DNA of 64,000 bases, from positions 62,001 through 126,000 of the forward strand of contig OX596340.1 of the NCBI GenBank assembly GCA_951394405.1, in the 5' to 3' direction. Both the position numbers and the translations under genes were made by a program. Source of the DNA: Coprinellus micaceus (lineage: Eukaryota; Basidiomycota; Agaricomycetes; Agaricales; Psathyrellaceae). This document shows, piece by piece, positions 21,801 to 34,500 of this stretch. Position 1 is the stretch's first letter; every line of letters starts with the position of its first letter. The notes beneath the pieces were generated by a model, which saw nothing but the letters and a program-made list of their open reading frames with translations, did no database searches and was not told where the DNA came from.

Positions 21801-23196
21801 CGACTTTGACCCTCCGGGTTCAATCGAAGACATTCTCCTTCAAGGTGTCCATATTGTCAAGCTCGCATTCGCCGACGACGTCATCTTCCTCCTCCTCACC
21901 GATGCAAAGAACCCATGCACCAGAGGAATGCAGGATCGATTGACCTGGGCAGAGGTCGAATATTGCGGGAAAAGGGTCTTCCTTGAAATCAACGCCCTCA
22001 AGTCTCTATGCTGCCTCATAGGTGCCGAATCCCTTCCGGAAGAGAAGCTAACTCTGGTCAATGGCACTCAAGCGATAGAATATGCCGAAGACTTCAGATA
22101 CACCGGCGTCCATTTCTCGTCCAACATCAATGATCCATTTGTACCCCACTACAAGGCCTGGTCGGCAAAGGTGAGGACGGCAATGTACACGGTATTCTCC
22201 ACGGAGACATTCGTTGGAACTATACCAGTTCCCACAGGAGTCAAGCTCTACTTTGCCCTCGTTGACCCATTCCTTATTTTCGGGTGTGAGGTGGTCATCA
22301 ATGTCAACGAGAAAAGTCTACGTACCTATGAAGCCATCCAACAGTCATACCTGCGACGTATCCTCGGGCTCCAGCCAAGGTCACCAGTTGCAAGTCTCCA
22401 CGTCCTAACGAGTATTCCACCTATCCGTCACCGACAGATCGAACTACAGCTACGATACGCCGGGTATGCACTTGTCCAGCCCGAAAATCACTACGAGAAT
22501 AGGGCATACCGTGATGCCCTGGCGATGCATCGCAACAAACAGCGCAGCTGGATAACAGACCTCGGAAAGGCGATGAAAAAGCTCCCCGCCTATCCCGTTG
22601 CACTAACGGCGGAGCTGATGGAAACCGAGGAAGGAATTGAATCGCTCAGGGAACAAGTCCGCGAGTCTTGCGCACACTACCTCTATGACGCCCTCCAGTC
22701 AACACGCACACCGCTACTCAACCCGCGGTACTTGCCCATCTCGCCGACCTCCTATCAATCGGTCTTGTCCTTAAGGAAATTCCTCCGGACAGTCAAGATA
22801 CCCGCACACAGAATAGCCCTTGTACGCCTGCTGTGCGCTGACCACTCGCTCGCAGTAGAGCAGCTTCGACGGAGACGCAACCCGGATGGCAGTATGATCG
22901 AAGCCGACTGCCGCGGCTGTCGGTATTGCGAGGCACGGACTGAAACAGAGGTTCACGCTTTGTTCAGGTGTAACGGTCCTGAAGGAGGCGCTCTGATGGA
23001 TAGAAGAAAAACATTTCTGAATCAGGTAGAGGAACTCGCAGGACCAGCCCTGCTCGCGAGGTGCACAGATGATGATGACGATGGGACGATAATGGCCATC
23101 CACTTCTTTCTAGAACACGACGCACTAGCACCTCACTTTGCGAAATATGTGTATGACACTCTCAAGATGTTTCCGGTATCACTCGCAACCGTATAA
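18846..23196 (+). CDS. LINE copy 2 ORF2: endonuclease / RNase H-like / reverse transcriptase, three predicted introns
   Basis: Predicted exons 18846-18907, 18968-19042, 19093-21343 and 21403-23196, 1393 aa. Intron 1 (GTACGA...TTTTCAG, 60 bp) removes an odd hydrophobic stretch. Intron 2 (GTATGA, CTAAT branch, 50 bp) joins ASDDD to IVTTTEGSD. Intron 3 (GTATGG...AATAG, 59 bp, phase 0) joins SCVGK to VMTLLMDRR, matching ILKVLTLLIDRR of copy 1, which lacks this intron. Domains: acidic N-terminus; EEP endonuclease about 86-340 (SWNIN, FFQET, GDLNGR, FDHALLE); RNase H-like stretch about 390-520 (VIHLDINSVIRSLC); reverse transcriptase about 700-1005 (SIDLKNAFPS, GIMAGDSISP, AFADDVIF); CCHC knuckle near 1302 (CRYCEARTETEVHALFRC). 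All expected catalytic residues of the endonuclease and RT are visible. Confidence 0.9.
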
Positions 23197-23327
23197 TAGA
23201 TTATTCATTGTAGTACAAATTATATAACACCCCAAAGACCTCATACGAGGTCAACAGCAATGACAGCCGGTACACTGGCCCACACCACGAGGAAGAGGCT
23301 GACAGATTACCAGGGGTCACCCTGGTT

Positions 23328-23436
23328 TTCGACCCAGCAATTTCAAAGGGTGTTCTACAGGTCGATTCGATCGGTGTAGAAACGGCCGTTTCCTTAATGG
23401 GACCTTGTGCCGCAATATAAAGAATAAAGAATAAAG
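23328..23436 (+). promoter_or_regulatory. Conserved structured 3' UTR end and tail of LINE copy 2
   Basis: This aligns with 6766-6856: TTCGACCCAGCAA, then GTGTTCTACAGG, then the palindrome GAAACGGCCGTTTC, then TTCCTTA-TGGGACC and TGTGCCG. The stem ACCC...GGGT is kept although the loop has changed. The tail is three AATAAAG-like units. The same tail and TGTGCCG word recur in reverse at 39526-39560. Confidence 0.6.
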
Positions 23437-23574
23437 CAACGGATCATGGAAACCTACCTCCGAATGACAGGCCATGGCCGCCGAGTGCGAGACATCGCCC
23501 GGCGCTGTCTCCTGCCTAATCGGGAAATGGTCGGTAGTTGGGGACTTCGCGCCCAAGCGCGAAGGCGTCCCCAC

Positions 23575-25562
23575 ACCGCCGCTTTCTGGGCGGATATCGC
23601 TTCGGTGATGTCAGCAACACTGAGTGAGCGCCCCCTGGTAATAATTGCCCGTCGAGATTGCCCGTCAAACTGGGAATATTTACCAGCCAGACTGGTAATG
23701 TTTCCCAGTTCGACGGGGAATCATTCCCCAGACCGGTAAAGTGGAAACAGGGAATCAGCCGAGGGAAAATAACCCGATTTTGAAACACTTTACCAGGCAG
23801 CCCATACCGGGGAATCGGGGGGTTTTACCTCGTCCGACGGGTAATATTGCCTCGTTGCTGCCTATGAGGTGACGGGCAAACTTTACTCGGCCACCGGGTT
23901 ATAGTCACGAGGAAAGTGGGTATTCAATTAGAGCGTAGTAGGGGGCCGTACAGGGGGCGCCGAGCGCCTATAACAAACGTAGAGTAGGCTGTATATACGT
24001 GAGAATAAAACCAGTGCGAAGTAATAGGATGTCAACAGGAAATGGGTATCATGTACCGGTATGAACGTCGCCCATCGAAAGTCCTCGTTCACGCCGAGTC
24101 GTAAAACGCACTGGGGACACCAGAGTGGTATTGAGCCTTGTTGAAAGAAAAGTCTATATAGAGCGAGTGAGTAAATTGTTTGATAGCAGTTGAAAGGAGG
24201 ATACTACTCGCCGTGAAGGGGATTACTCTACCCCTCTGATGGGATGCAGCGGAGGAGTGCCATCCTTATATGTCCCGTAAGTCGGTCAAGAAAGCGGCTA
24301 GTCAGCCAACAGTCAGCCGCTCGGTCTCCTCGACACAGCACCCAAGGCAATTCCCAGTGCTGTTTCCCCGTTCCGACTTTACTCGCTCGATCATCTCCCT
24401 TTCCCAGTCTGGTGCCCACGGGCGATTTTCACCCGCCCCCGTTACCCGTTGTACGAGGAAATATCCCTCGTCTCAAAGTCGGGTAATTTTTACCAGGGCC
24501 TAGAAAAAATAGTCCCTAGGAATCCCTTCCGTTTTCCTAGCTGACGGGCACTACTGGTAAAAATTCCCCGTGGCGACGTGCTCAGTGGGAACGCGAGATT
24601 CCCGTTCAGGATTCTCGCGTTCTCCACACCGGCAGCCCTTTCCAACTTCGAAATCGCTTCGTTGACGTGGTCGATATCGCCGGTGCTCTGGAAGTGAGAC
24701 TGAAACGCGAGGCCCAGATTGCTCAGTCACGAAGGAAGAATTGGGTGTCCATCGGGAGTAAGGCCCACCGCCTTCTTCAGGGCTGATATGGCCTCAGCCA
24801 GATCGGAAGAATCTCCCGTCCGCTCTGCTCGGTACCGGAACGAAAGCCCAAGATTGTTGATTGTGGTAGGCAGGCTTGGGTCTCCCTCAGGACTGACGTG
24901 GACAGCCTTCTGGAGTGTTATTATTGATTCATCGATATCTTTTAGGTCGCCGATGATCTTGAATCGGGACTGCAACGTCGTTCCGAGGTTGCTGAGCATG
25001 ATGGGGAGAGCTGAACTGCCTTCTGGAGCGAGGCTTATTGCCTCGCGCTGCGCAGATAATGCTTCGGCGAGGTCGGAAAGATCTCCAGTCCTCGTGAAGC
25101 GCGACTGAAACGCGAAGCCCAGGTTGTTGAGAACGGTCAGAACGATCAGGTCTCCCTCAGGAGCGAGAGCCATCGCTCTCAGTAGGATCAATATCCCATC
25201 GGTTGTATCGTTCAGGTTTCCAGTGATTTGAAAGCGGGAATGGACTGCATGTGCCATGTTACTAAGCCACAGTGGAAGACAAGCATCGTCCTCCTCAACG
25301 AGATCTATCGCTTTCTGGAAAGCTGCGATAGCCTCAGCGATGTCCAGTAGGCTCCCAGTGCGCTGAGAGCGATAGGAGTAAGACTCCCCAAGAACGTTGA
25401 GCCAGTCGGGGGCGTCGTCGCTATCCTCTGGACATAGCTTGATCGCCTCTTGGAGAGCCAAGATGGCCCCGCTGATGTCGTCGATGTTCCCGGACGCATG
25501 GAACTAGTTCCTCAAAGCGACTCCTCGGTCGTATTGCTCGTAGGCAAGGGACTCGCTTCATC
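23575..25562 (-). pseudogene. TPR relic C (TPR-CHAT family), no CHAT domain left
   Basis: The main readable part is 25561-24610 on the minus strand with about six TPR units (for example FQSRFTRTGDLSDLAEALSA). Stops interrupt it: TAG at 25504-25506 (RN-stop-FHASGN) and TGA at 24727-24729 (PS-stop-LSNLG, where paralogues have R). After 24610 the family pattern is lost. A last TPR helix is seen again at 23575-23615 (VADITEAISAQKAAV). The CHAT domain is missing. The sequence between the two TPR parts is probably an insertion. It is most similar in style to gene A. Confidence 0.8.
23620..24610. other. Probable insertion inside TPR relic C, rich in GACGGG/GGTAA motifs
   Basis: About 1 kb separates two parts of one TPR relic. 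It begins with CACTGAGTGAGC and its other end reads CACTGAGCACG on the opposite strand, so short inverted termini are possible. Motifs GACGGGNAAT and GGTAA...TTACC recur in both orientations (23650-23900 and 24480-24570). Hairpins flank or fill it: TTCGCGC-CCAA-GCGCGAA at 23546-23563 lies just outside, and AACGCGAGA...TCTCGCGTT near 24590-24622 at the right edge. No coding capacity and no clean target duplication were found. Confidence 0.35.
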
Positions 25563-27559
25563 CGTCATTTCTATTACGCGTCACGTACCGTTCGTAAACG
25601 ACTCACCTTTCAGAGAGAACGTCGTTGGTAGATGGCTCGCTATCGATAGTGGATCGGTTAGATCCCGTGGACGCACTGGGGGAAGCGTTGAAACGTGCCT
25701 TGGTTCATCCATATTTCAGGGGACGGTCTCGATTCCGTGCGGGGTTATGTTCTGAAAAGTCCACCAGCGTCACCGTCTCAGAAATGTGGGGAGAAGCAAA
25801 GACCTTGACGTACTCGATATAAATGTTCTGAAGGAAGCTTTCGCGGGCGCTTGACCGGCGATAAACACCGCCTTTTAGTCGATAGCACGATAACGATCCA
25901 TCGATCACTTATGCATCTGCCGCGCGGTATCAGGTGCCCTGGTAGTAACGCGAGAATCTTACCTGCAACTGAACCACCACCCCAGGCCTTCCGGAATCTG
26001 GATAATCCCCAATCGAACCAACAGTAGAACGCCGCCCCCGAACATGATGTCAGTCAGACCCCTTGTCTGCAACGCAGAGACGCCGCTCACCAGTGCCATA
26101 ATTAGAGTAGGTTCCGAATGTCACAACTCCCGCTTCATTCTAGAACATGTTCTATGAGTTCACCATCCAGGATTAAGCGGTCAGAATTAATCGAGGCACC
26201 CCGTCACATCACCATAACTTGGGCGCCTATTTGGGGTCATGGGTCGGTGCAAGGCGGTGCGATAAGATCGATGCCGATCGGATTCCGAGCGGTAACGTAC
26301 GGGGATACGGATCGTATTGTGATTATTCTTGAACCCCTGGGTCATCATGGAGCTCTCCCTACACAGCGTATCGCTGAGTCGCGGAGCGGCGGAGGAATAC
26401 CTGAACCGCGAAGGTATTGGTGAAATCCAAGAGTTGAGCCACGTCGACTCCACCAGGATCTCTCTGCCGAGTACTTGGGCCAGCTGCCACGACGTCTCAG
26501 AAACACGAACGCTGAACGCATGAAGGCCCTGTAGGAAGGCCGAACCTAGCGTAGAGACTGAGACCCCGCCGAGACAGCCCCAAATCTGGAATGTCGCAGA
26601 AAGTCAGGGTCCACGCATAGGCATAAAGGGGTCTGCCCCAGGGGAGCCCAAGATCAGACAACAATACGCGGAGAAATTCAGCCCAATCGCTAACACCGCC
26701 GTCCGTCGGAACGCCCAGCAACATCTTGGCGCGCATGAAATCCACACTCCCAACCCACCATGGGCACAGCCAAGGGTTGTAGAGTGCCGATATGGCATGT
26801 GGAGGGTGCTGCCGGGAATCTCCTTCCGATCGTGTGGGTTCATCCGTAGAGCCCCCCGACGGCCTTGGGGAGGACGTGCACAGAGAGAGGAAGGATTCGT
26901 AAGCGAAGGGTCCGGAGAGCGTGTCGCCTGCGATACATCCATGAAGCGGATCCACATGGGACCGAAGAGCGCATCCATGATCCGCCTAAGCTTCCAAGGG
27001 AAGCTATCCTGGACGGGATAGCAGATTTCCCGCTCTGTGCACTATGCGGAGCCGCTAGGAAGAGTTGGCGCGAGCAAGCAAGAGAAAGGTGTTCCAGGTC
27101 GGAAGGTCGAGCTGATACCAGATCCGCGCGACAAATAGAGGCGAGAAAAGTCCTTCCTACGGCAGCAGGTGACCGTGAGGGAGTCGTCCAATGGCAGATC
27201 ACGCAAAAATTGGGAGAGACTGCGCGCTGAACAGGCCCTGTTGAAGTGTCGAGCGATTCATACGGCCTAAGGTCGTCGTCCACGAGTCTACGAGATTAAA
27301 TTGAGGCCAGGAATGAGGCTTTCCCGGTGATGCGGACGAGGAAACGGCGGAACTGGCTTACAGAGAGGGTTGAAGTGGAAAGAGAGCGCCGGAAGATCGA
27401 TGACGAAAACACTGAAGCTCGAGGGTGAGAATCGCATGGCAACCCCTGGTCGGCGTGCTCGGCATCCCGAGCCCGACAGTTCAAACTTCAGAGGCTCGCA
27501 CATTTCATTCTCTCGCCAGTACATAATAGGTCTGAGTATACGCCTCAAATTACGGACGG
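25563..27559. other. No supported gene
   Basis: Several overlapping frames exist on both strands around 26500-27280, but none shows a domain, a paired exon structure or similarity to another part of the window. The sequence is not obviously repetitive. It may hold diverged remnants. Confidence 0.4.
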
Positions 27560-30500
27560 ACGCTTATCCCCCCACACCCCACACTAAATCTTTCAGCTCA
27601 GACTTAAGAACTCGCAATGCAGTGACGGCCCTGGTGCAACCAGGGTAGTATTGGTATTCATAGACGACGACAGCCCTCGCATTGACCAAGCCCTAAATAC
27701 ACCTGCTACCCAATGTAAAGTCTGTTACCCTGACATCTATGACCGTACTCGAACCTCAAATCTGCCTGTCGAAGACAGAACGTGTGGCAATAGCCATGTT
27801 CTAGCCCCCCGTTCAACTCCTCCTGTATGAATCCTGCGTTGTACCTGTAACCCGATGGGATTTGTTTAAATGATCCCCTGTTACACAGGGCCCAACAATT
27901 AAATGTGTTGCATTTAAATCATGATATTTAAATCCTTGAACCAGTGGTTTGTGCGGCAGCTCGTAACCTCGCCAGGGTGAACGCTGGTCTGCACCACACC
28001 ATTTAATTACCACCAACGGTTTAAACGTTCACGTGCGGAGGGAGCGAGATTTGCGTGAATTGAAGGGTAGGTTTTATTAGTAAATTATTACATCTAGGTA
28101 CGTATATAAAGGACTGGCAGCCTCTCGGGTAAATACGCAAAGTGGACGTGGCGTGACGATAGGGCCGCAGTGCAACTCAGGATGCGAAGGCCGATTAATC
28201 ACTGATTAAATCGGAGCTCGAACCCCTATCTCGCGCATCACCGCCGCCACCCTGCCCTCACTGCCCGCAGCGAGCGAAGTCGCCGACATTCTCCAAGTCC
28301 CCTCCCTCCACTGCCGGCGCAGTAAGGGAGGGAGGGAAGAGAAGTGCGGGTGGACACCCGATGTCCCCCATATTTATCACCGGCTAAAGCTTGGCCGAGC
28401 GTGTCATGCTTAGCCGTGTTTGTTTTCGTTCAACGAAGTCGCCTCGTGATTTCGCAACGCGACGCGACTGTTTGGATCGGCCAAATACCCGAGGGATATA
28501 TAAGTCGGCGGCCTTTTATCAACGGCCCCATCCCCTCTCTTCCCTCGACCACCACCACCGGACTTGGTGTCGAGGGGCTTGCAGGGAAAGGCGTGTCGGC
28601 CTTTGGGTTGGCGTCGGCGGCACTTCGGGCCATCAGGGGTATTCGAGCTCCGTTTAAACAGGCCTCACACCTGATTAAACATGCTCGACTCCGAGACTGG
28701 CACCCGTGTCTTTGACGGTTGCATCCCGCAATCCCCGTCGCCTAGCGCAAGGGCCCTGCAGATGCTGAAAGACCCCCTGTCTATTGCTGGGCCCTCTCGC
28801 CCTCTGGCTCAGCCGCTCAGGGGTTCCACCTGATTGAACGAGCTCGAGGTTTTGGCCACCGTTTAAATGCTCGAGCTGACCGTATTTAATTGTACCTACC
28901 CGCTTGTACGTAGCTTTCCACAGGGCCTTCTACGTTGTGTTTAACCAACTATAACTTGTTTCCAGTTCGGCCGATCTGATTAAATGCCAGTCATGTGTTT
29001 GAATCGCCCGGGCGGGACAACATTCTCCACGTCGCGACTCATTTAATTGCTGTTTAAATGGTAGCAAAGCACTCGCGTCTGGAAAACATGTGCTATGTGC
29101 AACGGTGTTTAAACGCAGTCATTTAAACACAATACATTTAATGGTTTGGCTCTCGTATAACAGTGGATCATTTAATCAAATGCCATCGTGCTTTTGGTTG
29201 TACGGCGGAGGTCCAATACAACTCGGACGAGACACAACCGAAGTAAATCGCGAGAGCAAGGATGTGACGCAGAAACCCACTCGATACTCTTCAACACTCA
29301 GCATCGACACCTCGAAGCACGTCCAGTAGACCTTGCCCCTCAAGCACAGACGAGTGAGCAAGACCTGAACCGTCGACCAGTACATCCCAGACTCCCAGAC
29401 GATCCAGGTTGCCACGAGTACACCATGCGTAGCCCGATAACATGTGAACCCCCACGATCGCCCCGTGACTACGAACACGCAACCCAAGCGCCCAAAACGA
29501 CACTTGAGATCGCAGTGCATAGTTCAGGAAGCGCAAACTGGAGGAACACGGCATTCAGGTATACCCAGGGCACGAGGGGTGCACGGCGTTCTAGTGTACA
29601 TGGGAACCGGTGTAGAGTAGAGTGACGCCCAGGTTCGAAGTTCGAGATGCGGAATGGGAAATCGGGGATCGGGAGTATCGGCGGTCGACCAACATCAGTC
29701 CGCACACCCTACTCATAGACCTCGACCGTGGAGCAAGGCCGACGCGTCAATCGAAGCGCAGGCCGACCTACAGGGCTAGAGAGGCGGATGCTAAAGTGAG
29801 TGCGGAGCGACATGGAGCTGAGGTCCCTGACTATCTACGGGGCGGGATCCTTCGCGGCATAGGTGCATCGATAGGAATTCAGCCTGTACGCCATGGACCC
29901 AGGGAGTCCCACACGCTCACATGCCAAAGCTGATCCTCTACCCCGACGATATTGGGCACAAGTCAATCCGCGCGGTGGGTGAGGAGTGGACGAGCGGCGG
30001 AAGGCAGCGTTGGAGCCGAGCGACCCCAGCATACGCGGCGAGGAGAGTCGTTTCCGTTGTTCAAGCACAAGGAAGGAGAGACGAGCGATCAGACTGGAGG
30101 AAGGAGAAATATGAGAAGGATGGGTGAGGATACTTAGCGTGGCCAAACGCAAGCCGAGGGCCACGCCATTTCCCTCTCCATTCCCGACGTTACTGCCCCC
30201 CTCCTGGTACCCGCCTCCCCGTCTTCGTGCTAACATTATTGGAAGTCGTCGATAACGCGAGATGAAATGGGTCAGTTAGGAAGCGTAGGTGAGGGAGCTA
30301 TAGCAGCTGAATCGACTCAGCCAATGTTCCATATAGATCGTGGAGGAAGGAAAGGCAGGACTCATCGATTCTGTTGGTGCAGCGAGGCTTGTGCGTTCCA
30401 CTGGCAACTTCCGGCCGAGCCTCGGCACTCGGATTTGGTCTACTCTTCCCACACCTCGTCTCATCGCCCCTTCTCTCGAACCAGGCTCGTCCAAGCACCT

Positions 30501-30930
30501 GACTCGCCGCTCCGCACAGGCGTGCCTAAGAGCATTCTAGTGCTGTGTGACCCGAGTTAGAATTTGGATGAACCAAGGCCAGTTGCGATGCGCGAGGCGA
30601 CCCACACCCACCGGATTGTCTAAACTTGCCTCTGCTTACAATGGAACGATCTCTTCAAACCTCCTCGATCTGTCTCGGTGGCTGCTTCTACTCGGTTGGT
30701 ACCCTTGCTGAAGCCCCCCTGTGCGTCGTATTGCTTCCAGAGCGATTCTCATTACGCGTTGATTCGGTTTACGGAAATTTCCGACCATAGTCTCGTCCCC
30801 CTTCTCAGTTATGGGAAGCCGTGGTTCGCGGCGGGAGGTGTGCTGAGCTGGAGCAAGTGGAGTATATTTCGCCACACGTACATACACTTTGCCCGAGTAA
30901 ATCCGTTCTAATCTCTCATTTCATGAATTC
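27560..30930 (+). repeat. Repeat block R1 (unclassified family, contains an inserted element)
   Basis: R1 matches R2 (36570-39780) in order: CCCTAAATACACCTG and AGTCTGTTAC at the left; GTCCAATACAACTCG; a segment with CACGGCATTCAGGTATACCC; GAGCAAGGCCGACGCG; AATCCGCGCGGTGGGTGAGG; and CGGCCGAGCCTCGGCACTC near 30412-30430. Relative to R2 it carries a 1.35-kb insertion (27845-29195) and lacks about 430 bp joining the blocks at 29990. No intact ORF is shared, so it is a non-coding or long-dead element. Confidence 0.7.
27845..29195. mobile_element. 1.35-kb non-autonomous inverted-repeat element with TTTAAA array (hAT-like?)
   Basis: The terminal inverted repeats are about 45 bp and match at 36 of 45 positions without gaps. 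They share CGATGG(G/C)ATTTG, then TTAAATGATCC and CTGTTA(C/T)AC. GTTGTAC flanks both ends (27838-27844 and 29197-29203); the eighth base differs. R2 lacks the insertion, which gives an empty-site comparison. Inside are at least three GTTTAAAC (28019, 28652, 29107), two ATTTAAAT (27912, 27926), and many GTTTAAAT or GATTAAA(T/C) words. Such repeated words are typical of transposase binding sites in hAT elements. No transposase is encoded. Confidence 0.85.
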
Positions 30931-31593
30931 CACATTGTTCCTGCTGTGAAGGTTCTTGCCGCGATGTAGCGCTCGATCGCAATGTGATGTGCTCTGGACT
31001 AGGGATGGGTACTGCCCGCCCGCGCCGAACTGTGGGCTGCCCTCCCTCCCCCCGCTCCGCGTGCAACTTCGGTCGTGCGGCGATCATTTGAGAGGGATAC
31101 TGGGTCGTCCCTTGGACCGTGGAACACCAGCACACACCATAGCATCTCTAACGCTGCGCGCGTCTATCGTGGAATCGATTTCATTATTGAACCTTTCAGA
31201 TCGGATGGATTGCTGCGCAGTGATATGTGATAACGTTTAATATCACCAGGTCGTGGCCAAGAAGCGCGCTCTGCTGCCTATTAGGAGGCTTCCTCCCTTC
31301 GTGAGTTTTCGCTCTACGTCTCCTTCCTTCTACCCACATCGTCCACCGCAAGTCCACCGTGTACGTGAATTAGAAACACATAGCTTGAGACGATGGGCGC
31401 TCGACAGTACGTATCCGTTACATGTGCTACGAATCCTGATCCATGACGTACTTCCAGGAGTTCACCCCGCCTTGATGGGGCCGCAGCGACCAGGTGAGCT
31501 GATCGTCTGCAAGACGAGGTCTCATATTGAGTTCACACTACCCGATAGCCGACTCTACCTAACAGGTTTCGTAGACGATCTGACCCCACTTAG
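30931..31593. other. 5' flank of TPR-CHAT D
   Basis: No complete gene was seen. A GTGAGC donor near 31495 could end an upstream exon of gene D (the frame before it reads HDVLPGVHPALMGPQRP), with its acceptor at 31592-31593. The true start of gene D therefore probably lies here. Confidence 0.35.
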
Positions 31594-34500
31594 TATCGAC
31601 ACCCACTGATTCAAACTCCAGATGTATCTATCGAGCGCGAAGGCAAGGTGACTGCGGATACAGCGGCGTTGAGTCTGGAAGAGATCTTCATTTCTGGAGT
31701 CGGATGGGTAGGAGATGATGGCTCCTATCCATTGACCGAAGTTGCCCCTCAGCGGTGGGATATGCAATTGTCGATTGAACTGTGAGTCCATGATGGCCTC
31801 TTGTCAGATGGCGCGCTCACCAAAGGGAACTGTTTAGCCCCATTGGAATACACGGGGTTGGCTGTGTAGTTCGATCGAAGGACGGGATAGACATCGGTTC
31901 TGTACACTTGGATTTCGACTGCCCGCTCGGGGTAGAGCAAGTTTCACAGAAACGTCAGTTTTCACCACGATTTTCTAGAGAATCAGACTCTCATGGCATC
32001 CACTTCAGCGAGAACTCAGCGTATTGATACCTCGCGGGAATCCCTCTGTCTCACTATATCATGGAAGATCGTCATTGCGCCACTGAAGCAGCCTTCTGTC
32101 GTGCAAGGTGAGTCATTCATATCTCCCTGAGGTCAATCGTATCTCCCCGTCTAACACTTCAAGAAGACTCTCCGGACGTCGCCGAAATGCTGTCAGAGTT
32201 GGGAGCCATGGAAGAGGTGGCAAGCGTGAACCCGCAAATTCAGGCAGAACTGCTCAGTATACTCAATGATCTCCGTGCACTGTCTTGGTCTCAATTTCGC
32301 CGGTATGGACGACTTCCAGATCTCGAGCAAGCGATCCACGCCCTCCAGAAGGCAATAAAACACGTCCCGGAGACCCACGCAGACATGCCCGCCATGCTCA
32401 GTGACCTGGGGGTCTGGCTCAAGAATCGATTTCACTATACTGGGAACCTCTCCGATGTGACGGAAGCCATTGCAGCGCATCAGAAAGCGATACACTTAAG
32501 CCCTTCGAACCATCCAACTCTTTACGGGATGCACAGCAATCTTGGGCTCTCATTCTTGTCGCGCTCTGAGCGTACCGGAAGCGTGGATGATATGGCTGAA
32601 GCTGTATCGTCAAATAAGGAGGCAGTCCTTCTTATCCCCAAGAACAATCCCAACTTGCCTCGCGTTCTGAACAACCTTGCGTTGTCGCTTCAGCGTCGGT
32701 TCGAACGCACAGGAGATATTGTCGATTTGTCAGAGGCGGTGGATGCCTACCGCAGGGGAGAAAGTCTTATGAGCGAAGGAGACGATTCGCTACCCGGACT
32801 GCTCGTCAACCTGGCAGCCTCGCTTGGGGCCCGCTTTGAGCGCACTGGAGATGACGAGGACAGTGTCGGGGCGCTCTCAGCAGTCCGCAGGGCCGAAGGG
32901 TTGATTCCGACGGATCATCCGTGTATGTTGAACGCTCTTGGTATCCATGGAAGGTTGCTTATGGCTCGCTTCGAGCGCAACGCCGAGCTTCACGAGCTGG
33001 CCGAATCTATCTCGATACAACAACGAGCGATCCGACTCACCCCTCCTAATCATGTGATCCTCCCGCATCTTTGGAGTACCCTTGGCGCATCATTTGCGGA
33101 ACAATTCCAACGCGTCGGCTCTCTTCCCGACATCTCCGAAGCTATTTCCTTGTTACAGAGAGCTATACATGCGACTGCTGAGGACCATCCAGAACTACCT
33201 AATCAGCTGTGCAAGCTTGGAGGGGCGCTGCGGTTTCGGTTCAGCCGTACCCGTGACCTGGCAGATATTGAGGAAGCAATCAGAATGCACAGACAGGCGG
33301 TCGACATTACACCGGAGGACCACGCCGACCTTCCCCTGCGGCTCAACGATCTCGGAGTATCTTTAGCCCTCCGCTTTCGAGAACATGGAGAAATCCCTGA
33401 TATCACCGAAGCGACATCGACCTTTAGAAAGGCATTGCGAGATATTCCCAAAGACCATTCAGCCATCCTTCTGCTCCTCGACAACTTAGGCCAATCCATC
33501 CAGGAGCGCTTTCAGTTTGAGGGCGGCGGCAGTCCCGCAGATATTGATGAAGCAATATTAACTCACCAGAAGGCGGTGGATGCCACGCCGAAGAGCCATG
33601 CAGACCTTGGCCGCCGTTTCAACAGCTTGGGATCCGCATACATGACGCGCTTTCAATGTACCGGGGATTTGGACGACAGCGCCGAAGCAATCAAGGCGTT
33701 TAAAAGCGGGGTGGACCTCGTACCCGTTGGCTTCGCAGATCGCTCTGTGATACTATCAAACCTTGGTGCCTCCTCACTGACTCGGGCCCGCAGCACCAGC
33801 AGCGCGGAGGATATGGACATGAGTATATCGTACCTCCGGTTGGCGGCTACCAGTGCACTAGGACCACCGTCACGCCTGGTCTTCGCAGCAGTTCAGTGGG
33901 CCAGATTACTCAACGAACACCATCGCGACTCACCAGACGTCATCTTGGCGTTTGATACCGCTATCCAGAAAGTCGCGTTGATGGTAGGTCTCGACCACAC
34001 CATCCAATACCGGCTTTCCCAAATGCAAGATATCCCGAATATCTCTCTCGAGGCTTCCGCTGCTGCATTCCGGCTTTCGCAACCTCAGAAAGCGTTGGAG
34101 TGGCTCGAGCATGGACGCTGCTTCGTGTGGAATCAGCTCCAGATGCTGCGATCTCCCCTTGAGGATCTGCAGGTCTATGACCCTGACCTTGCATCGGATA
34201 TTGCGAGCGTTGCCAGGCGGCTTGAAGATACAGGCTCAACGCAACAGTCCCCGACCGCGGAGATGTCCTGGGCACATCGAATTTCTGTCGAAGATGGGGT
34301 TCGCAACCACGTTCACCTCGCAGAGCAGTGGGTCCAGCTTCTGAACAAAGCGAGGGCCCTTCCCGGATTTTCATCGCTCCTTCAACCGACGCCATTCAGC
34401 ACTCTAATGCGAGATCTTCCACCCTCTGGTTTCGTGGTGGTGATAAACCTGAGTGACGATAGGTGCGATGCCATCGCCCTGTCGTCTGGAATCCACGGCG

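Larger units (their letters stand above)
16718..23436 (+). mobile_element. Non-LTR retrotransposon (LINE), copy 2
   Basis: This second element has the same domain order and 3' UTR as copy 1. ORF1 (16718-18768) is split by a DNA element at 17585-18304; ORF2 (18846-23196) is readable throughout after removal of three short introns. The 3' end has a tail of AATAAAG units at 23412-23434. The tail differs from that of copy 1. ORF2 keeps an AFADD box, so this enzyme looks competent. The left end was not located. Confidence 0.92.

Noticed and set aside
26497..27283. Genes on either strand in 26.5-27.3 kb
   Set aside because: Competing long frames on both strands with no domain; likely chance openness in GC-rich DNA.
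28200..28260. tRNA-like GGTTCGAGCTCC word on the minus strand
   Set aside because: The T-stem is incomplete and no cloverleaf forms; it lies inside the inverted-repeat element.
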